DNA of 55,628 bases from UBA1563 sp041667115 (GTDB taxonomy: Bacteria > Bacteroidota > Ignavibacteria > Ignavibacteriales > Ignavibacteriaceae), in contig JBAYFO010000019.1 in assembly GCA_041667115.1 (NCBI GenBank), forward strand, positions 1 through 55,628, given 5' to 3'. Within the stretch, counting starts at the first letter, position 1; the number at the start of each line of letters is the position of its first letter. Below, piece by piece: positions 33,430 through 41,793 of this stretch. The translations under genes and the position numbers were made by a program. A model generated the notes under the pieces. It had not been told where the DNA came from. It saw nothing but the letters and a program-made list of their open reading frames with translations, and did no database searches.

Positions 33430-33891
33430 ATGGCTAGAATAAAAAAGAAAAGAGTTAATGTTGCAATTGACATGACCCCTTTGGTGGACGTGGCTTTTCT
33501 TCTATTAACATTCTTCATGATGACCACGCAGTTCAAACCACCTGAAGAAGTTGAAGTAATGTTACCATCGGCGCATTCGGAAATTAAAATACCTGAAACC
33601 AACTTAATGCAACTTTGGATAACGAAAGATGCAAAAATATTTTTAGGTTTTGATGCCCCTTATATGATGCAAACAATTTTCGGCGAAGCATTTCGCATGA
33701 AATCTGCCACGGAAGTTAAAAAAGAAGATCTGGCAAATTTGCTGATGAAGGCACGTATGACTAATCCAAAGTTAAGAACAATTATTCGTGGTGACGTAGA
33801 CGTAAATTACGGGATTATTGCAGATATTATTGATATTTTGCAAAAGACACAAATAACCCGTTTTGCAATGGTAACAAATTTAAAAAAATAA
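33430..33891 (+). CDS. exbD: ExbD/TolR-family protein (first copy)
   Basis: A 153-residue ExbD with one membrane span. The proton-path aspartate is Asp20 in MTPLVDVAFLLLTFFMMTTQF, followed by a periplasmic domain. It is paired with a second ExbD downstream; tandem ExbD genes after ExbB are common in Bacteroidota and Ignavibacteria. Start 21 bases after exbB. Confidence 0.92.
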   Translation: MARIKKKRVNVAIDMTPLVDVAFLLLTFFMMTTQFKPPEEVEVMLPSAHSEIKIPETNLMQLWITKDAKIFLGFDAPYMMQTIFGEAFRMKSATEVKKEDLANLLMKARMTNPKLRTIIRGDVDVNYGIIADIIDILQKTQITRFAMVTNLKK

Positions 33892-33917
33892 ATAATTTTT
33901 AAAAAAAGGAGTTAATT

Positions 33918-34415
33918 ATGTCCGGTGGCGGCGTAGATGCTGGTGGCGGCTCAAGATCAAGAAAAAAAGGAAAGCGTAAACCGAAAAAACGTGTAAACGT
34001 TAGAATGGATATGACTCCATTGGTTGACGTTGCTTTTTTGCTCTTGACCTTTTTTATGATGACGACAGTCTTCAGAAAACCATCAACAATGGAAATTAAT
34101 CTTCCTCCAAGCGATGCAAAAGTTGAAATTGCTGAATCAAACTTACTAACCCTTCGTATTGATGAAGCAAAGATGATTTATTACAGTTTTGGAATAGATA
34201 TACCGAAAAAATTAAAGTTTGACGATTTAAAGAAATTCTTAGTTGAAACTGCTTCTCAAAATCCTAAACTTGTTGTTTTACTGAAAATCGACCGAAAAGG
34301 GAAGTTCAATTATATGGTTGATATTATTGACGAATTGAACATGGCAAAATTGGACCGTTTCTCTATCGCGCCGATGACAGACATTGATCTTAAAGAGATG
34401 GCAAGGGCGTCATAG
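33918..34415 (+). CDS. ExbD/TolR-family protein (second copy)
   Basis: A 165-residue ExbD with a Gly/Ser and Lys/Arg-rich N-terminal tail, then the conserved membrane span with Asp37 (MTPLVDVAFLLLTFFMMTTVF) and a periplasmic domain. The membrane spans of the two ExbD copies are almost identical while the periplasmic halves differ, suggesting the two subunits play different parts in one motor. AAAAAAGGAG precedes the start. Confidence 0.92.
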   Translation: MSGGGVDAGGGSRSRKKGKRKPKKRVNVRMDMTPLVDVAFLLLTFFMMTTVFRKPSTMEINLPPSDAKVEIAESNLLTLRIDEAKMIYYSFGIDIPKKLKFDDLKKFLVETASQNPKLVVLLKIDRKGKFNYMVDIIDELNMAKLDRFSIAPMTDIDLKEMARAS

Positions 34416-34422
34416 AAAGGAT

Positions 34423-35178
34423 ATGAAAAAAATGAATGAAACTATAGCAGTTCAAAATACTCAAACCCCTTACGGTGCCTTTGAATTAAAAAAACTTTAT
34501 CCAAAGAATTATTCAATTGGATTAACAATCGCAGTAATTTTTCATGTTTTTATGATAGGTGTTTACTTCTTCGCAATTTTTATGCAAAAAGAAGATGAGG
34601 ATAACATTCCTACTGTAAGAATAATGAAATACAGCGAACTTGGTCCTCCTCCATCAATTTCAAATGAAATTCCTCCGCAAGTTGCTGTCTCAGGACCGGT
34701 TGTTAAACCTACCGTAGGTATTCCCGTTCCAGTACCCGATGCTTCTGTTTCACCCGAACAGACATTAGCGTCTCAGACAGAAATGAGCAATGTTGCCGGT
34801 CCTACAATTACTGAAGGAGCAGGCGGCGCTGGAGTACAAATTACTCAAGATATTAAAATTGATCAAGACGATGATAATCCGGAAATGGATAAATTTGTTC
34901 CTGTTGAAAAAATGCCCGATATCGTTGTTCAAGCAAAACCTGTTTACCCGGATCTTGCTATTCGTGCAAATTTAGAAGGACGTGTCTGGGTTAAAATTCT
35001 TGTTAGTAGAGAAGGACAGCCCAAAAAAGCGGTTGTTGTAAAATCAGATGCTGAAATATTTAATCAATCGGCAACCGATGCCGCGATGAAATATCGTTTT
35101 ACTCCAGCGCTTCAAAACAACAAACCTGTTGCGGTTTGGGTGGTTGTCCCTTTTAAATTTGAACTAAGAGGCAATTAG
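34423..35178 (+). CDS. tonB: Energy transducer TonB
   Basis: A TonB protein of 251 residues. The open frame starts at 34384 inside the previous gene, but the ATG at 34423 (or the ATG at 34432, which has better spacing from AGAAAGG) is the likely start. One membrane span (IGLTIAVIFHVFMIGVYFFAIFM), a proline-rich linker (PPSISNEIPPQVAVSGPVVKPTV) and a C-terminal TonB domain (VYPDLAIRANLEGRVWVKILVSREG, YRFTPALQNNKPVAVWVVVPFKFELRG). Together with ExbB and ExbD it drives receptor transport. Confidence 0.92.
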   Translation: MKKMNETIAVQNTQTPYGAFELKKLYPKNYSIGLTIAVIFHVFMIGVYFFAIFMQKEDEDNIPTVRIMKYSELGPPPSISNEIPPQVAVSGPVVKPTVGIPVPVPDASVSPEQTLASQTEMSNVAGPTITEGAGGAGVQITQDIKIDQDDDNPEMDKFVPVEKMPDIVVQAKPVYPDLAIRANLEGRVWVKILVSREGQPKKAVVVKSDAEIFNQSATDAAMKYRFTPALQNNKPVAVWVVVPFKFELRGN

Positions 35179-35183
35179 TTTAC

Positions 35184-35426
35184 TTGGGTTCTTTTTTTAC
35201 TTATATTGGTTACGGAGCGGGAACAGTGTTTTCTCTTATCGGAATAGCGATGATCTTAGGTTTTATTTTTCCAAAAGAGACTCCCGCTCAGTTTAAATAT
35301 ATTATGGGTTCTACTTTGATGTTGTATGGAATATACAGAATGACCACTACTTATTTCAAAGCTAAAAGAGACGCAAGATTATTAAAAGAGGATGATGAAA
35401 CGACAAACTCTAATACAACACCTTAA
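35184..35426 (+). CDS. Small hypothetical membrane protein
   Basis: An 80-residue protein with a TTG start five bases after the tonB stop. Two hydrophobic segments (FFTYIGYGAGTVFSLIGIAMILGFIF and YIMGSTLMLYGIYRMTT) and a charged tail. No family is recognised. Its 3' end overlaps the next gene by 35 bases, so it is clearly part of the ExbB-TonB operon and may assist the motor, but this is inference. Confidence 0.65.
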   Translation: MGSFFTYIGYGAGTVFSLIGIAMILGFIFPKETPAQFKYIMGSTLMLYGIYRMTTTYFKAKRDARLLKEDDETTNSNTTP

Positions 35427-36276
35427 AATTTCTTTTCTTTTCTCTATTATTTTTCTCAGTTTTAACTGCCAAGAAAATAAAATTTCACCCACCAAAGGAA
35501 ATTTAAAAGCATACGCCGACGAGTCGGTATATAATTTAATAACAAAAGAGAGAGACGCTTTTGATTCCTTATACACTGAAGCAAAAATAGAGGTTGAGCC
35601 GTTAACGGCAAGAGAAGGGATTACAAAAATACTGAACAATGAAATTAAAGTTTTTATTTGTTCAAGAGATTTTAATAAAGAAGAACTCGAATTTATTAAG
35701 GGACAAAAGTCCGAGTTACAATCATTTAAGTTTTGTTTTGATGCCGTTGTTGCGATAGTTTCCAAAAATAATGCTTTAACGGAAATTAAATTAAGTGATC
35801 TAAAAAAATTACTGCTTGGTGAAAAGAAAGACATTAAAATATATTTACCCCAAAAAAATTCAGGGGTGTATGAATTTCTTAAAACCGAATTATTGGAAGG
35901 GAAAGAACCTTCATCTGAAGTTCAAATAATTGAAAGTGAATTTGCTGTAAAGGAACAGGTCCTAAAAAACAAAAACGCGATTGGCTTAATCGGATTAAAT
36001 ATTTTGAAGGATACCAGCGATGTAACCCTATTGAAAATTGGATACGCGCGAAATCCTTTAGAACCGGTAATCTTTTATCAACCTCATCAAGGTTATATGA
36101 TCAACGGCTCTTATCCGTTAACAAGAACAATTTATGCCCTCTTAAACGAAATAGGTTTGGGGTTGGCTTCTGGTTTTGTAACTTACTTAACAAGTTATGA
36201 AGGACAGGCAATTGTAAAAAACAATAATTTAGGACCGGCTGCGATTCCGGTTAAATTAATTTCAGGACAAAAATGA
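35392..36276 (+). CDS. PstS-like periplasmic binding lipoprotein
   Basis: A 294-residue lipoprotein (lipobox FNC, Cys26) that resembles PstS phosphate-binding proteins: SVYNLITKERDAFDSLYTEAKIEVEPLTAREGITKILNNEIKVFICSRDFNKEE, then IVSKNNALTEIKLSDLKKLL and a YPLTRTIYALLNEIG end. It sits between the TonB motor and a TPR protein, and no ABC transporter is nearby, so it may act as a sensor or receptor partner rather than in ABC import. The stop overlaps the next start (ATGA). Confidence 0.75.
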   Translation: MMKRQTLIQHLKISFLFSIIFLSFNCQENKISPTKGNLKAYADESVYNLITKERDAFDSLYTEAKIEVEPLTAREGITKILNNEIKVFICSRDFNKEELEFIKGQKSELQSFKFCFDAVVAIVSKNNALTEIKLSDLKKLLLGEKKDIKIYLPQKNSGVYEFLKTELLEGKEPSSEVQIIESEFAVKEQVLKNKNAIGLIGLNILKDTSDVTLLKIGYARNPLEPVIFYQPHQGYMINGSYPLTRTIYALLNEIGLGLASGFVTYLTSYEGQAIVKNNNLGPAAIPVKLISGQK

Positions 36277-37721
36277 AAGTACCAATGAAAAAAACATTCA
36301 TCACTTTAATTCTTTTCTTCTTTTGCTTCGGGCAGATAATCGCTCAAGATAAAGATAAAATTAAATCTGCCGAATCGGCAATAAAGAAAAAAGATTATCC
36401 CGCCGCAATGCAAATTGCAAAAGAATTTCTTGATATTGATTCCGCAAATATCGCATTGCGTATCTTAATTAATGTTGAGTCCAACAATGTAGTTAATAAA
36501 GAATTATATGAAATGATCGGCGACTCATACGCAAAACTTAAAGTGATAGAACTTGCATTGTTGAATTATGATAAAGCCGAAGCCTTAGACTCGCTTGATA
36601 AAAATATCAAATTTAAAGCAGCAGAACTGTTATATAAAGAAAAACGCTATACGGATGCAGTTAATAAATATCTAACTATCATTGCACTTGATTCTACAGA
36701 TACGAAAGCATTATACAATACAGCAAATATTTTTTACTTAGCTAAAATGTATCCCGATGCCGCACTCTATTTCGATAAATATCTCGTTTACGAACAACTT
36801 AACGGGTCACATTTAAAGGCAGCAAAAAGTCATTTAGAGTCAAGGAATTACCAAAAAGCTTATGAATATGCCAAACTTGCCGCCGAAAAAGATAAAGCCG
36901 ATAAAGAAAACATAAAAGTTCTCGCGGTTGCAGCTGCTTGGTTGGGTAAATACGATGAATCATTAAGTTATTATTCACAAATAGAAGATTCAACACTAAC
37001 TAAAAGTGATATCAGAGATCTTGTAAATGCAGGAAGAAATTGTAGAGTAATTCATAAAGATTCCCTTGCTCTGATCTATTTCGACAAAGTCTTGAGTATT
37101 GACAGCACTTATAAAGATGTTTTTTGGGATGTGGCTACGCTTAATTATACACTAGGCAACTATGATACGGCAATAGTTTTTTTCGATAAATTTTTAGCAG
37201 AAAAACCAAACTTTGAACCGGCTATAAGATTTAAAGCTTTTGCCTATTTACAGAAAAAAGATTATGACAAAACAAGGGAATATCTTTTAGAGGCAATTGC
37301 TTTAAACGATACCCTGGTTGACTCATACTTCTGGCTTGCTCAATCTTACAAAGCGGTAGATTCCCTCGGAAGATCAGCCGAAGTGATGGAAAAAATGATC
37401 TCGCTCTGCAAGGGAAATGAAGGGCTCTATGAAAAAAAGCTTCAAGATGCTTATGAATTTTTAGGTCAAACAGCTTTTGAAAAAAAGAATTATGGTGGCT
37501 CAATTCCATATTTATTGAAAGCGTTGAGTTACAAATCCGATAATTTAACGGTTACGTTTATGTTGGCAAATGCATATAATGTTATGAAGGATACGGAGAA
37601 CGCTAAAAAATATTTCTATAAAGTATTAAATTTGGCGTCTGACCGATCAATGGAATATGAAAATGCGTATAAAAATTTAAGAGCTATGGGAGAATTACCT
37701 CCAAAGCCTCCGCGCAAATAG
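36273..37721 (+). CDS. Periplasmic TPR-repeat protein
   Basis: A 482-residue protein with a signal peptide (FITLILFFFCFGQIIAQ) and at least eight tetratricopeptide repeats (for example ELALLNYDKAEALDSLD, AVNKYLTIIALDSTDTKALYNTANIFY, DTAIVFFDKFLAEKPNFEPAIRFKAFAYLQ, NYGGSIPYLLKALSYKSDNLTVTFMLANAYN). AGGA ends five bases before ATG 36273. TPR proteins scaffold complexes; here it may link the TonB motor and the PstS-like protein. It is the last gene of the operon. Confidence 0.85.
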   Translation: MKVPMKKTFITLILFFFCFGQIIAQDKDKIKSAESAIKKKDYPAAMQIAKEFLDIDSANIALRILINVESNNVVNKELYEMIGDSYAKLKVIELALLNYDKAEALDSLDKNIKFKAAELLYKEKRYTDAVNKYLTIIALDSTDTKALYNTANIFYLAKMYPDAALYFDKYLVYEQLNGSHLKAAKSHLESRNYQKAYEYAKLAAEKDKADKENIKVLAVAAAWLGKYDESLSYYSQIEDSTLTKSDIRDLVNAGRNCRVIHKDSLALIYFDKVLSIDSTYKDVFWDVATLNYTLGNYDTAIVFFDKFLAEKPNFEPAIRFKAFAYLQKKDYDKTREYLLEAIALNDTLVDSYFWLAQSYKAVDSLGRSAEVMEKMISLCKGNEGLYEKKLQDAYEFLGQTAFEKKNYGGSIPYLLKALSYKSDNLTVTFMLANAYNVMKDTENAKKYFYKVLNLASDRSMEYENAYKNLRAMGELPPKPPRK

Positions 37722-37820
37722 ATATTTGAAGTTTTCGAGGTTATTTGGAAAGAGGATCATGTTCTAGAGCTTTAGTTTTAAATTAAATAATTTCTTCAAA
37801 AAAAATATTAGGAAAAAAAG

Positions 37821-38840
37821 ATGATGACAAAAAAGTTGCTCAGATGGTTGCCGGTTTTTTTATTAATTTTTTTGGTTTCGTGCGGAAAAAAAGAACCACA
37901 AAAATTAAATTTTGAATGGCAGGGATACGATAATCCGACGGTTCGTTACCATTTTGAATTTCCAAAAGGTTGGTCAATGACCACCGATCCTGGAAGAGTA
38001 CGTTTGCTTTCTTCTCAAGACGCCTATGATAAATTTGTCGACCCGACATCAAAGGGAACTATTGGAGCTTTAATTATAGTCTCTGTAGCAAAAGATACAC
38101 TTGGTGGCGATTTACAAAAATTCTACGATGCGACTCTGGCTTCTGATAAAGACAAAGAAACCATCGAAAAGTATGAAGCAGTTACCGATACAGTAGTAGG
38201 AGATAAGCCGGCAAAGCGTCTTTACTACCGTTTGAAGTATGACAAGGCAACAATCAAAAAAGTTGAGAAATATTTGATTGCGGCAGATACACTAGATTAT
38301 GTGATAGAATTTATAAGCTTTAACGAAATGTTTGAAAGTTATAAGCCTGCCGTTGAAAAATTAGTTTCAACTTTTGAATTCCCGAAAAAATTAGAAAAAG
38401 GACAAGAAGATCCGGCAAACAAACCTTCGGCAACTTTTTCTACTTACAACAACCCGCTTTACACAATTGACTATCCGGATAATTTCAATATCAAAGCGGC
38501 AAAAAAAGGTGAAACAGGATCAACTGCTACTTTTAGCGGGTATCGTTTAGATTGTACTTTTGTCGTTGATGTTTTTCCGTCGCAAAACTTAAGCGTAGAA
38601 AAAGTATTTGACCAAAACAAAGGAAATTATAAAGGCGCTAACGGACAAAAAGAAACTACAATAAATGGATTAAAAGCAATCTATATTAATTACTCGGTAG
38701 CTTCAAACATCGGAAGCCGGGCTTATTTTGTAGTAAAAGGTTCGAATGTGTATCGTTTAACTTTAAATTGGTTTAAACCTCAAGAAGCAGATTACATCTC
38801 TGCTTTTGAAAAGATGGCTTCCTCTTTAAAAGTTAAATAG
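37821..38840 (+). CDS. Lipoprotein with two PsbP/DUF1795-like domains
   Basis: A 339-residue lipoprotein (lipobox VSC, Cys21). The mature part is a duplication: residues about 35-190 (NPTVRYHFEFPKGW, EFISFNEMFESYKPAVEKLVSTFEFP) and about 205-339 (NPLYTIDYPDNF, YRLTLNWFKPQEADYISAFEKMASSLKVK) share the PsbP-like order of a strand followed by YxFPxxW and a final helix. PsbP-like domains are used in lipid-anchored periplasmic proteins of unknown role. Monocistronic, with a strong terminator downstream. Confidence 0.65.
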   Translation: MMTKKLLRWLPVFLLIFLVSCGKKEPQKLNFEWQGYDNPTVRYHFEFPKGWSMTTDPGRVRLLSSQDAYDKFVDPTSKGTIGALIIVSVAKDTLGGDLQKFYDATLASDKDKETIEKYEAVTDTVVGDKPAKRLYYRLKYDKATIKKVEKYLIAADTLDYVIEFISFNEMFESYKPAVEKLVSTFEFPKKLEKGQEDPANKPSATFSTYNNPLYTIDYPDNFNIKAAKKGETGSTATFSGYRLDCTFVVDVFPSQNLSVEKVFDQNKGNYKGANGQKETTINGLKAIYINYSVASNIGSRAYFVVKGSNVYRLTLNWFKPQEADYISAFEKMASSLKVK

Positions 38841-38855
38841 TTTTTTTTCTGTTCT

Positions 38856-38920
38856 AAGGCTGACAAAAGTTTTTCTTGTTTATAAACAAGAGCGATAAAA
38901 CGTCAGCCTTTTTCTTTTTA
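38856..38920 (+). terminator. Rho-independent terminator after the PsbP-like lipoprotein
   Basis: AAGGCTGAC (38856-38864) pairs with GTCAGCCTT (38902-38910) and encloses a second hairpin (CTTGTTTATAAACAAG). A T-rich run follows (TTTCTTTTT). Confidence 0.85.
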
Positions 38921-38947
38921 AAAACTAAATGAGGTGGTTATAAATTT

Positions 38948-39310
38948 TTACATCTTATGGGATGTAAGACAGTTCTGCAAAGCTTCCGCCGTAATTCGAT
39001 GATGACTGGCTGACCATTTAACTTTTTTCTCAGGAGTCAGCCATAGGGCTTGGGGGGATTCATGTTTTAAGGAAAAATCTTCGGCGATTTGATTGCTTAT
39101 TTCTCTTGCAGTAATGACATCAACAATGCCACAGCGTAACTTAGATTCTTGATCAATTTCTCTAAACCAAAGCTCAAATATTTTTTGTACAACAAAACTT
39201 ACTGTACATCGCGAGCTTATTTTTAATAAGAGAATATCGAAATCACTTTCCTGATTATTTAGAAATGCATTGTAATCATCTATTGTTTCTAATTTTTGTA
39301 CTTCTTTCAT
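38948..39310 (-). CDS. ytxJ: YtxJ-like bacillithiol-system thioredoxin-fold protein
   Basis: A 120-residue protein matching YtxJ: ILLLKISSRCTVSFVVQKIFELW with a single redox cysteine (Cys35) where the thioredoxin motif would be, DVITAREISNQIAEDFSLKHESPQALWL with the cis-Pro segment, and ASHHRITAEAL. YtxJ proteins are thought to reduce bacillithiol-mixed disulfides; bacillithiol is made in Bacteroidota as well as Firmicutes. The synthetic genes bshA/B/C are not in this window. It lies 12 bases after the CDF transporter. Confidence 0.8.
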   Translation of the reverse strand: MKEVQKLETIDDYNAFLNNQESDFDILLLKISSRCTVSFVVQKIFELWFREIDQESKLRCGIVDVITAREISNQIAEDFSLKHESPQALWLTPEKKVKWSASHHRITAEALQNCLTSHKM

Positions 39311-39322
39311 ATAAAGCCGTTC

Positions 39323-40183
39323 TTAATTATGATCTGATGGTTCCATGTGGATGTGGACAATGGAATTTTTTACTTTAGATTGAATTTCTTCCTCAATAGC
39401 ACTCGCAATTTTATGTGCATCCTGTAAGGGAGTTTCCCCAAGGAGATGAATATTCATTTCGATAAAAATATCCGGGCCTGAGTTTCTAATTTTTATATCA
39501 TGTACATCGTGAACAATTTTCATGTCCTGAATAATTGTCTTTACCTTCTCGTTAATACCAAGCGGAGCGGCATCAAGAAGAACGTTAATAGCCCGTTTCC
39601 CAAGTCGATAGCTAACAACCACAACTACAAACGCAACGATAATGGAAGAAATAGAATCAGCCGCGTGAAAATTGATTGTGTAAGCTATTAATCCTATAAG
39701 TACAACTCCCGAACTTAAAATGTCGGATGAAAAGTGAAGTGCGTCTGCTTCAAGCGCCTGGCTGTTGAATTTTTTAGCCGCTTTAGATAAAGCCCGGGAA
39801 CGTGTAATATCAACTAAAATTGAAGTGCTAATTACAAAGAAACTCCAAAAAGTTACGTCAATTTCTAATTTTCCTGTCCTCAAACGATGCACAGCTTCAT
39901 AGACAATCCAGCCGCAGGTAATTAATAATAAAATCGTTTCGATGAGTGCGGAAAGGTTTTCTATCTTACCGTGTCCATAATGATGGTTATAATCAGCCGG
40001 TTTGTCGGAAACTCGAACCGCGATGAGAGTCATCCCGGCGGCAAGTAAATCAAAAAAAGAGTGTACTCCTTCAGAAATAATTCCTAAAGAGCCCGTTGTA
40101 AAACCGACTATTAATTTAAAGGTAGTTAAAAAGATTGCCGCCAAGAAAGAACTTAACGCAACATTAGATTTTTCGCTTGCCAT
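39323..40183 (-). CDS. Cation diffusion facilitator (CDF) metal exporter
   Basis: A 286-residue CDF protein with six membrane spans and the family metal site HHYGHGKIENLSALIETI in a hydrophilic loop after the second span. The C-terminal cytoplasmic domain (MKIVHDVHDIKIRNSGPDIFIEMNIHLLGETPLQDAHKIASAIEEEIQSK, VHIHMEPSDH) is normal. CDF proteins export Zn, Fe, Co or Mn by proton antiport; the metal cannot be told here. It is upstream of ytxJ on the same strand. Confidence 0.93.
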   Translation of the reverse strand: MASEKSNVALSSFLAAIFLTTFKLIVGFTTGSLGIISEGVHSFFDLLAAGMTLIAVRVSDKPADYNHHYGHGKIENLSALIETILLLITCGWIVYEAVHRLRTGKLEIDVTFWSFFVISTSILVDITRSRALSKAAKKFNSQALEADALHFSSDILSSGVVLIGLIAYTINFHAADSISSIIVAFVVVVVSYRLGKRAINVLLDAAPLGINEKVKTIIQDMKIVHDVHDIKIRNSGPDIFIEMNIHLLGETPLQDAHKIASAIEEEIQSKVKNSIVHIHMEPSDHN

Positions 40184-40363
40184 AAATTATTTGTTTTTTT
40201 TTGAATGAATGAACCAGAGTTTCCAGGTAATTACTATAATTTCATTACAAATATTACACAATAAAAAGAAAAAGAAAAATTATTGGCGCTGCTTCGATCA
40301 ACCGTAAACGGAAGTTCGCCAGAGATGCGGGGTGAAAAATTTTTGCAGATAACGTTTAAAGTG

Positions 40364-40400
40364 AAAAAAGTCATAACAAAAAAATTGTTATGACTTTTTT
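40364..40400 (-). terminator. Terminator after rseP
   Basis: A perfect 16-bp stem, AAAAAAGTCATAACAA (40364-40379) with TTGTTATGACTTTTTT (40385-40400), five-base loop. On the minus strand it ends in a T-run and terminates the dxr-rseP transcript; it is symmetrical and could work both ways. Confidence 0.85.
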
Positions 40401-40417
40401 GATTCTGAAAAGCGAAC

Positions 40418-41776
40418 TTACATATTTAGAATATCGTTATAAATAATAAAAGCCGTCAGCAAAAAGAAGAGCACCAACCCTGTATTTTGGATAGCGATTT
40501 TCACTTTGATCGGAAGTTCGCGTTTTATAAATCCTTCAATCAGAATTACAATTAAATGTCCACCGTCTAAGACCGGTAGCGGAAGAATGTTTATAATTGC
40601 AAGGTTCAAACTTAACAGCGCAAGGAACATCAAAAAGCTTGACAAACCGGAGTCTGCGGAGCGGGCGGCAAACTGTGCAATGCGGATAGGTCCGCCGAAC
40701 GCTTTTCCTGCTTCAATTTTTCCGGTGATAACATTTTTTAGCATGACAAAGGTAAGCTCCGTCATTTTAACGACATCTTTTATACTTAATGTAACCGATT
40801 CAAGCGGGCCGTAAGTAAGTCGTTCTGTTGGACCAAGATAAAGATACCCGCCAAGCAATATTCCGATCTTTCCTTCTTTGTTGGGCGCTACACTGATAGC
40901 AACCGTATCTTTGTTCCGCAACACAGCTAACGAAAGAGTTTTTCCTTTAGAAGTCGAGATCGTCTGGATGGTTTGTTCAACCGAGACAAGATCGGTGTTG
41001 TCAATTTTTAAGAGGACGTCGTTAATTTTTATTCCGGCAGAATCAGCTTTGGAATTTTTCAGGACATCGCCGATAACCGGTTTCAAATTTTCGGTTGTTA
41101 AGAACATGCTTTTCGATTCATCGGTAGGAATTTTTTTCCGGGGAACGGCAAGCCAGATGTCTTCGTTGTTTCTCTTAACTTTTACTTTTAAATCTTTTCC
41201 CATTGTGTTGATAAAAATTTCAGTACGGATATCTTCCCAATATTTTACCGGGGTTCCGTTTATGGAAAGGATTTTATCGTGAGTTTGAAAGCCCGCTGAT
41301 TCAGCCGCGCTTCCTTGATGAACAATTCCGATGGTTGTGGTTTTGGTATATTGTTTTCCGTAAAAGAAATTTGATCCCCAAAAAATTGCAATTGCCAGAA
41401 GCAGGTTCATTGCAACACCGGCGGTGATAACAAAAACTTTTTTGCCGGTGCTTTTAGAGCGGAATTCCCAGGGCTTCGGTTCACTTTCAGCAAAACTTGT
41501 ATCCATGCTTTCGTCAACCATTCCGGCAATTTTTACATAACCGCCGAGAGGAAGAAGACAAAGCCGGTAATCGGTATTCCCTTCTCCGTCAAAATCTTTT
41601 GGTAATGGTCCGTAAGAAAATCCCGTTTTTTTATTAAACCCGAACAACCGGTAACCAAACCCAATGGCAAAAGCGTCAACACGCATTCCACTCATTTTAG
41701 CCGCGGCAAAATGCCCGAACTCGTGGATAAAAACTAATATCGCTATCGTTATCACAAAATAAAGTAATTCACTCAT
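40418..41776 (-). CDS. rseP: RseP-type site-2 (intramembrane) zinc metalloprotease
   Basis: A 452-residue RIP metalloprotease. The active site HEFGH is at residues 18-22 in the first span, and the second catalytic motif LPLPVLDGGH lies near residue 400. Two PDZ domains occupy the middle (GSAAESAGFQTHDKILSINGTPV and NSKADSAGIKINDVLLKIDN). RseP cuts anti-sigma factors and signal peptide remnants in the membrane. Four spans are predicted. It starts 17 bases after dxr. It could process the anti-sigma factor at 2107-2595, which is inference. Confidence 0.94.
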   Translation of the reverse strand: MSELLYFVITIAILVFIHEFGHFAAAKMSGMRVDAFAIGFGYRLFGFNKKTGFSYGPLPKDFDGEGNTDYRLCLLPLGGYVKIAGMVDESMDTSFAESEPKPWEFRSKSTGKKVFVITAGVAMNLLLAIAIFWGSNFFYGKQYTKTTTIGIVHQGSAAESAGFQTHDKILSINGTPVKYWEDIRTEIFINTMGKDLKVKVKRNNEDIWLAVPRKKIPTDESKSMFLTTENLKPVIGDVLKNSKADSAGIKINDVLLKIDNTDLVSVEQTIQTISTSKGKTLSLAVLRNKDTVAISVAPNKEGKIGILLGGYLYLGPTERLTYGPLESVTLSIKDVVKMTELTFVMLKNVITGKIEAGKAFGGPIRIAQFAARSADSGLSSFLMFLALLSLNLAIINILPLPVLDGGHLIVILIEGFIKRELPIKVKIAIQNTGLVLFFLLTAFIIYNDILNM

Positions 41777-41793
41777 AAACCAACAAACTCCTT

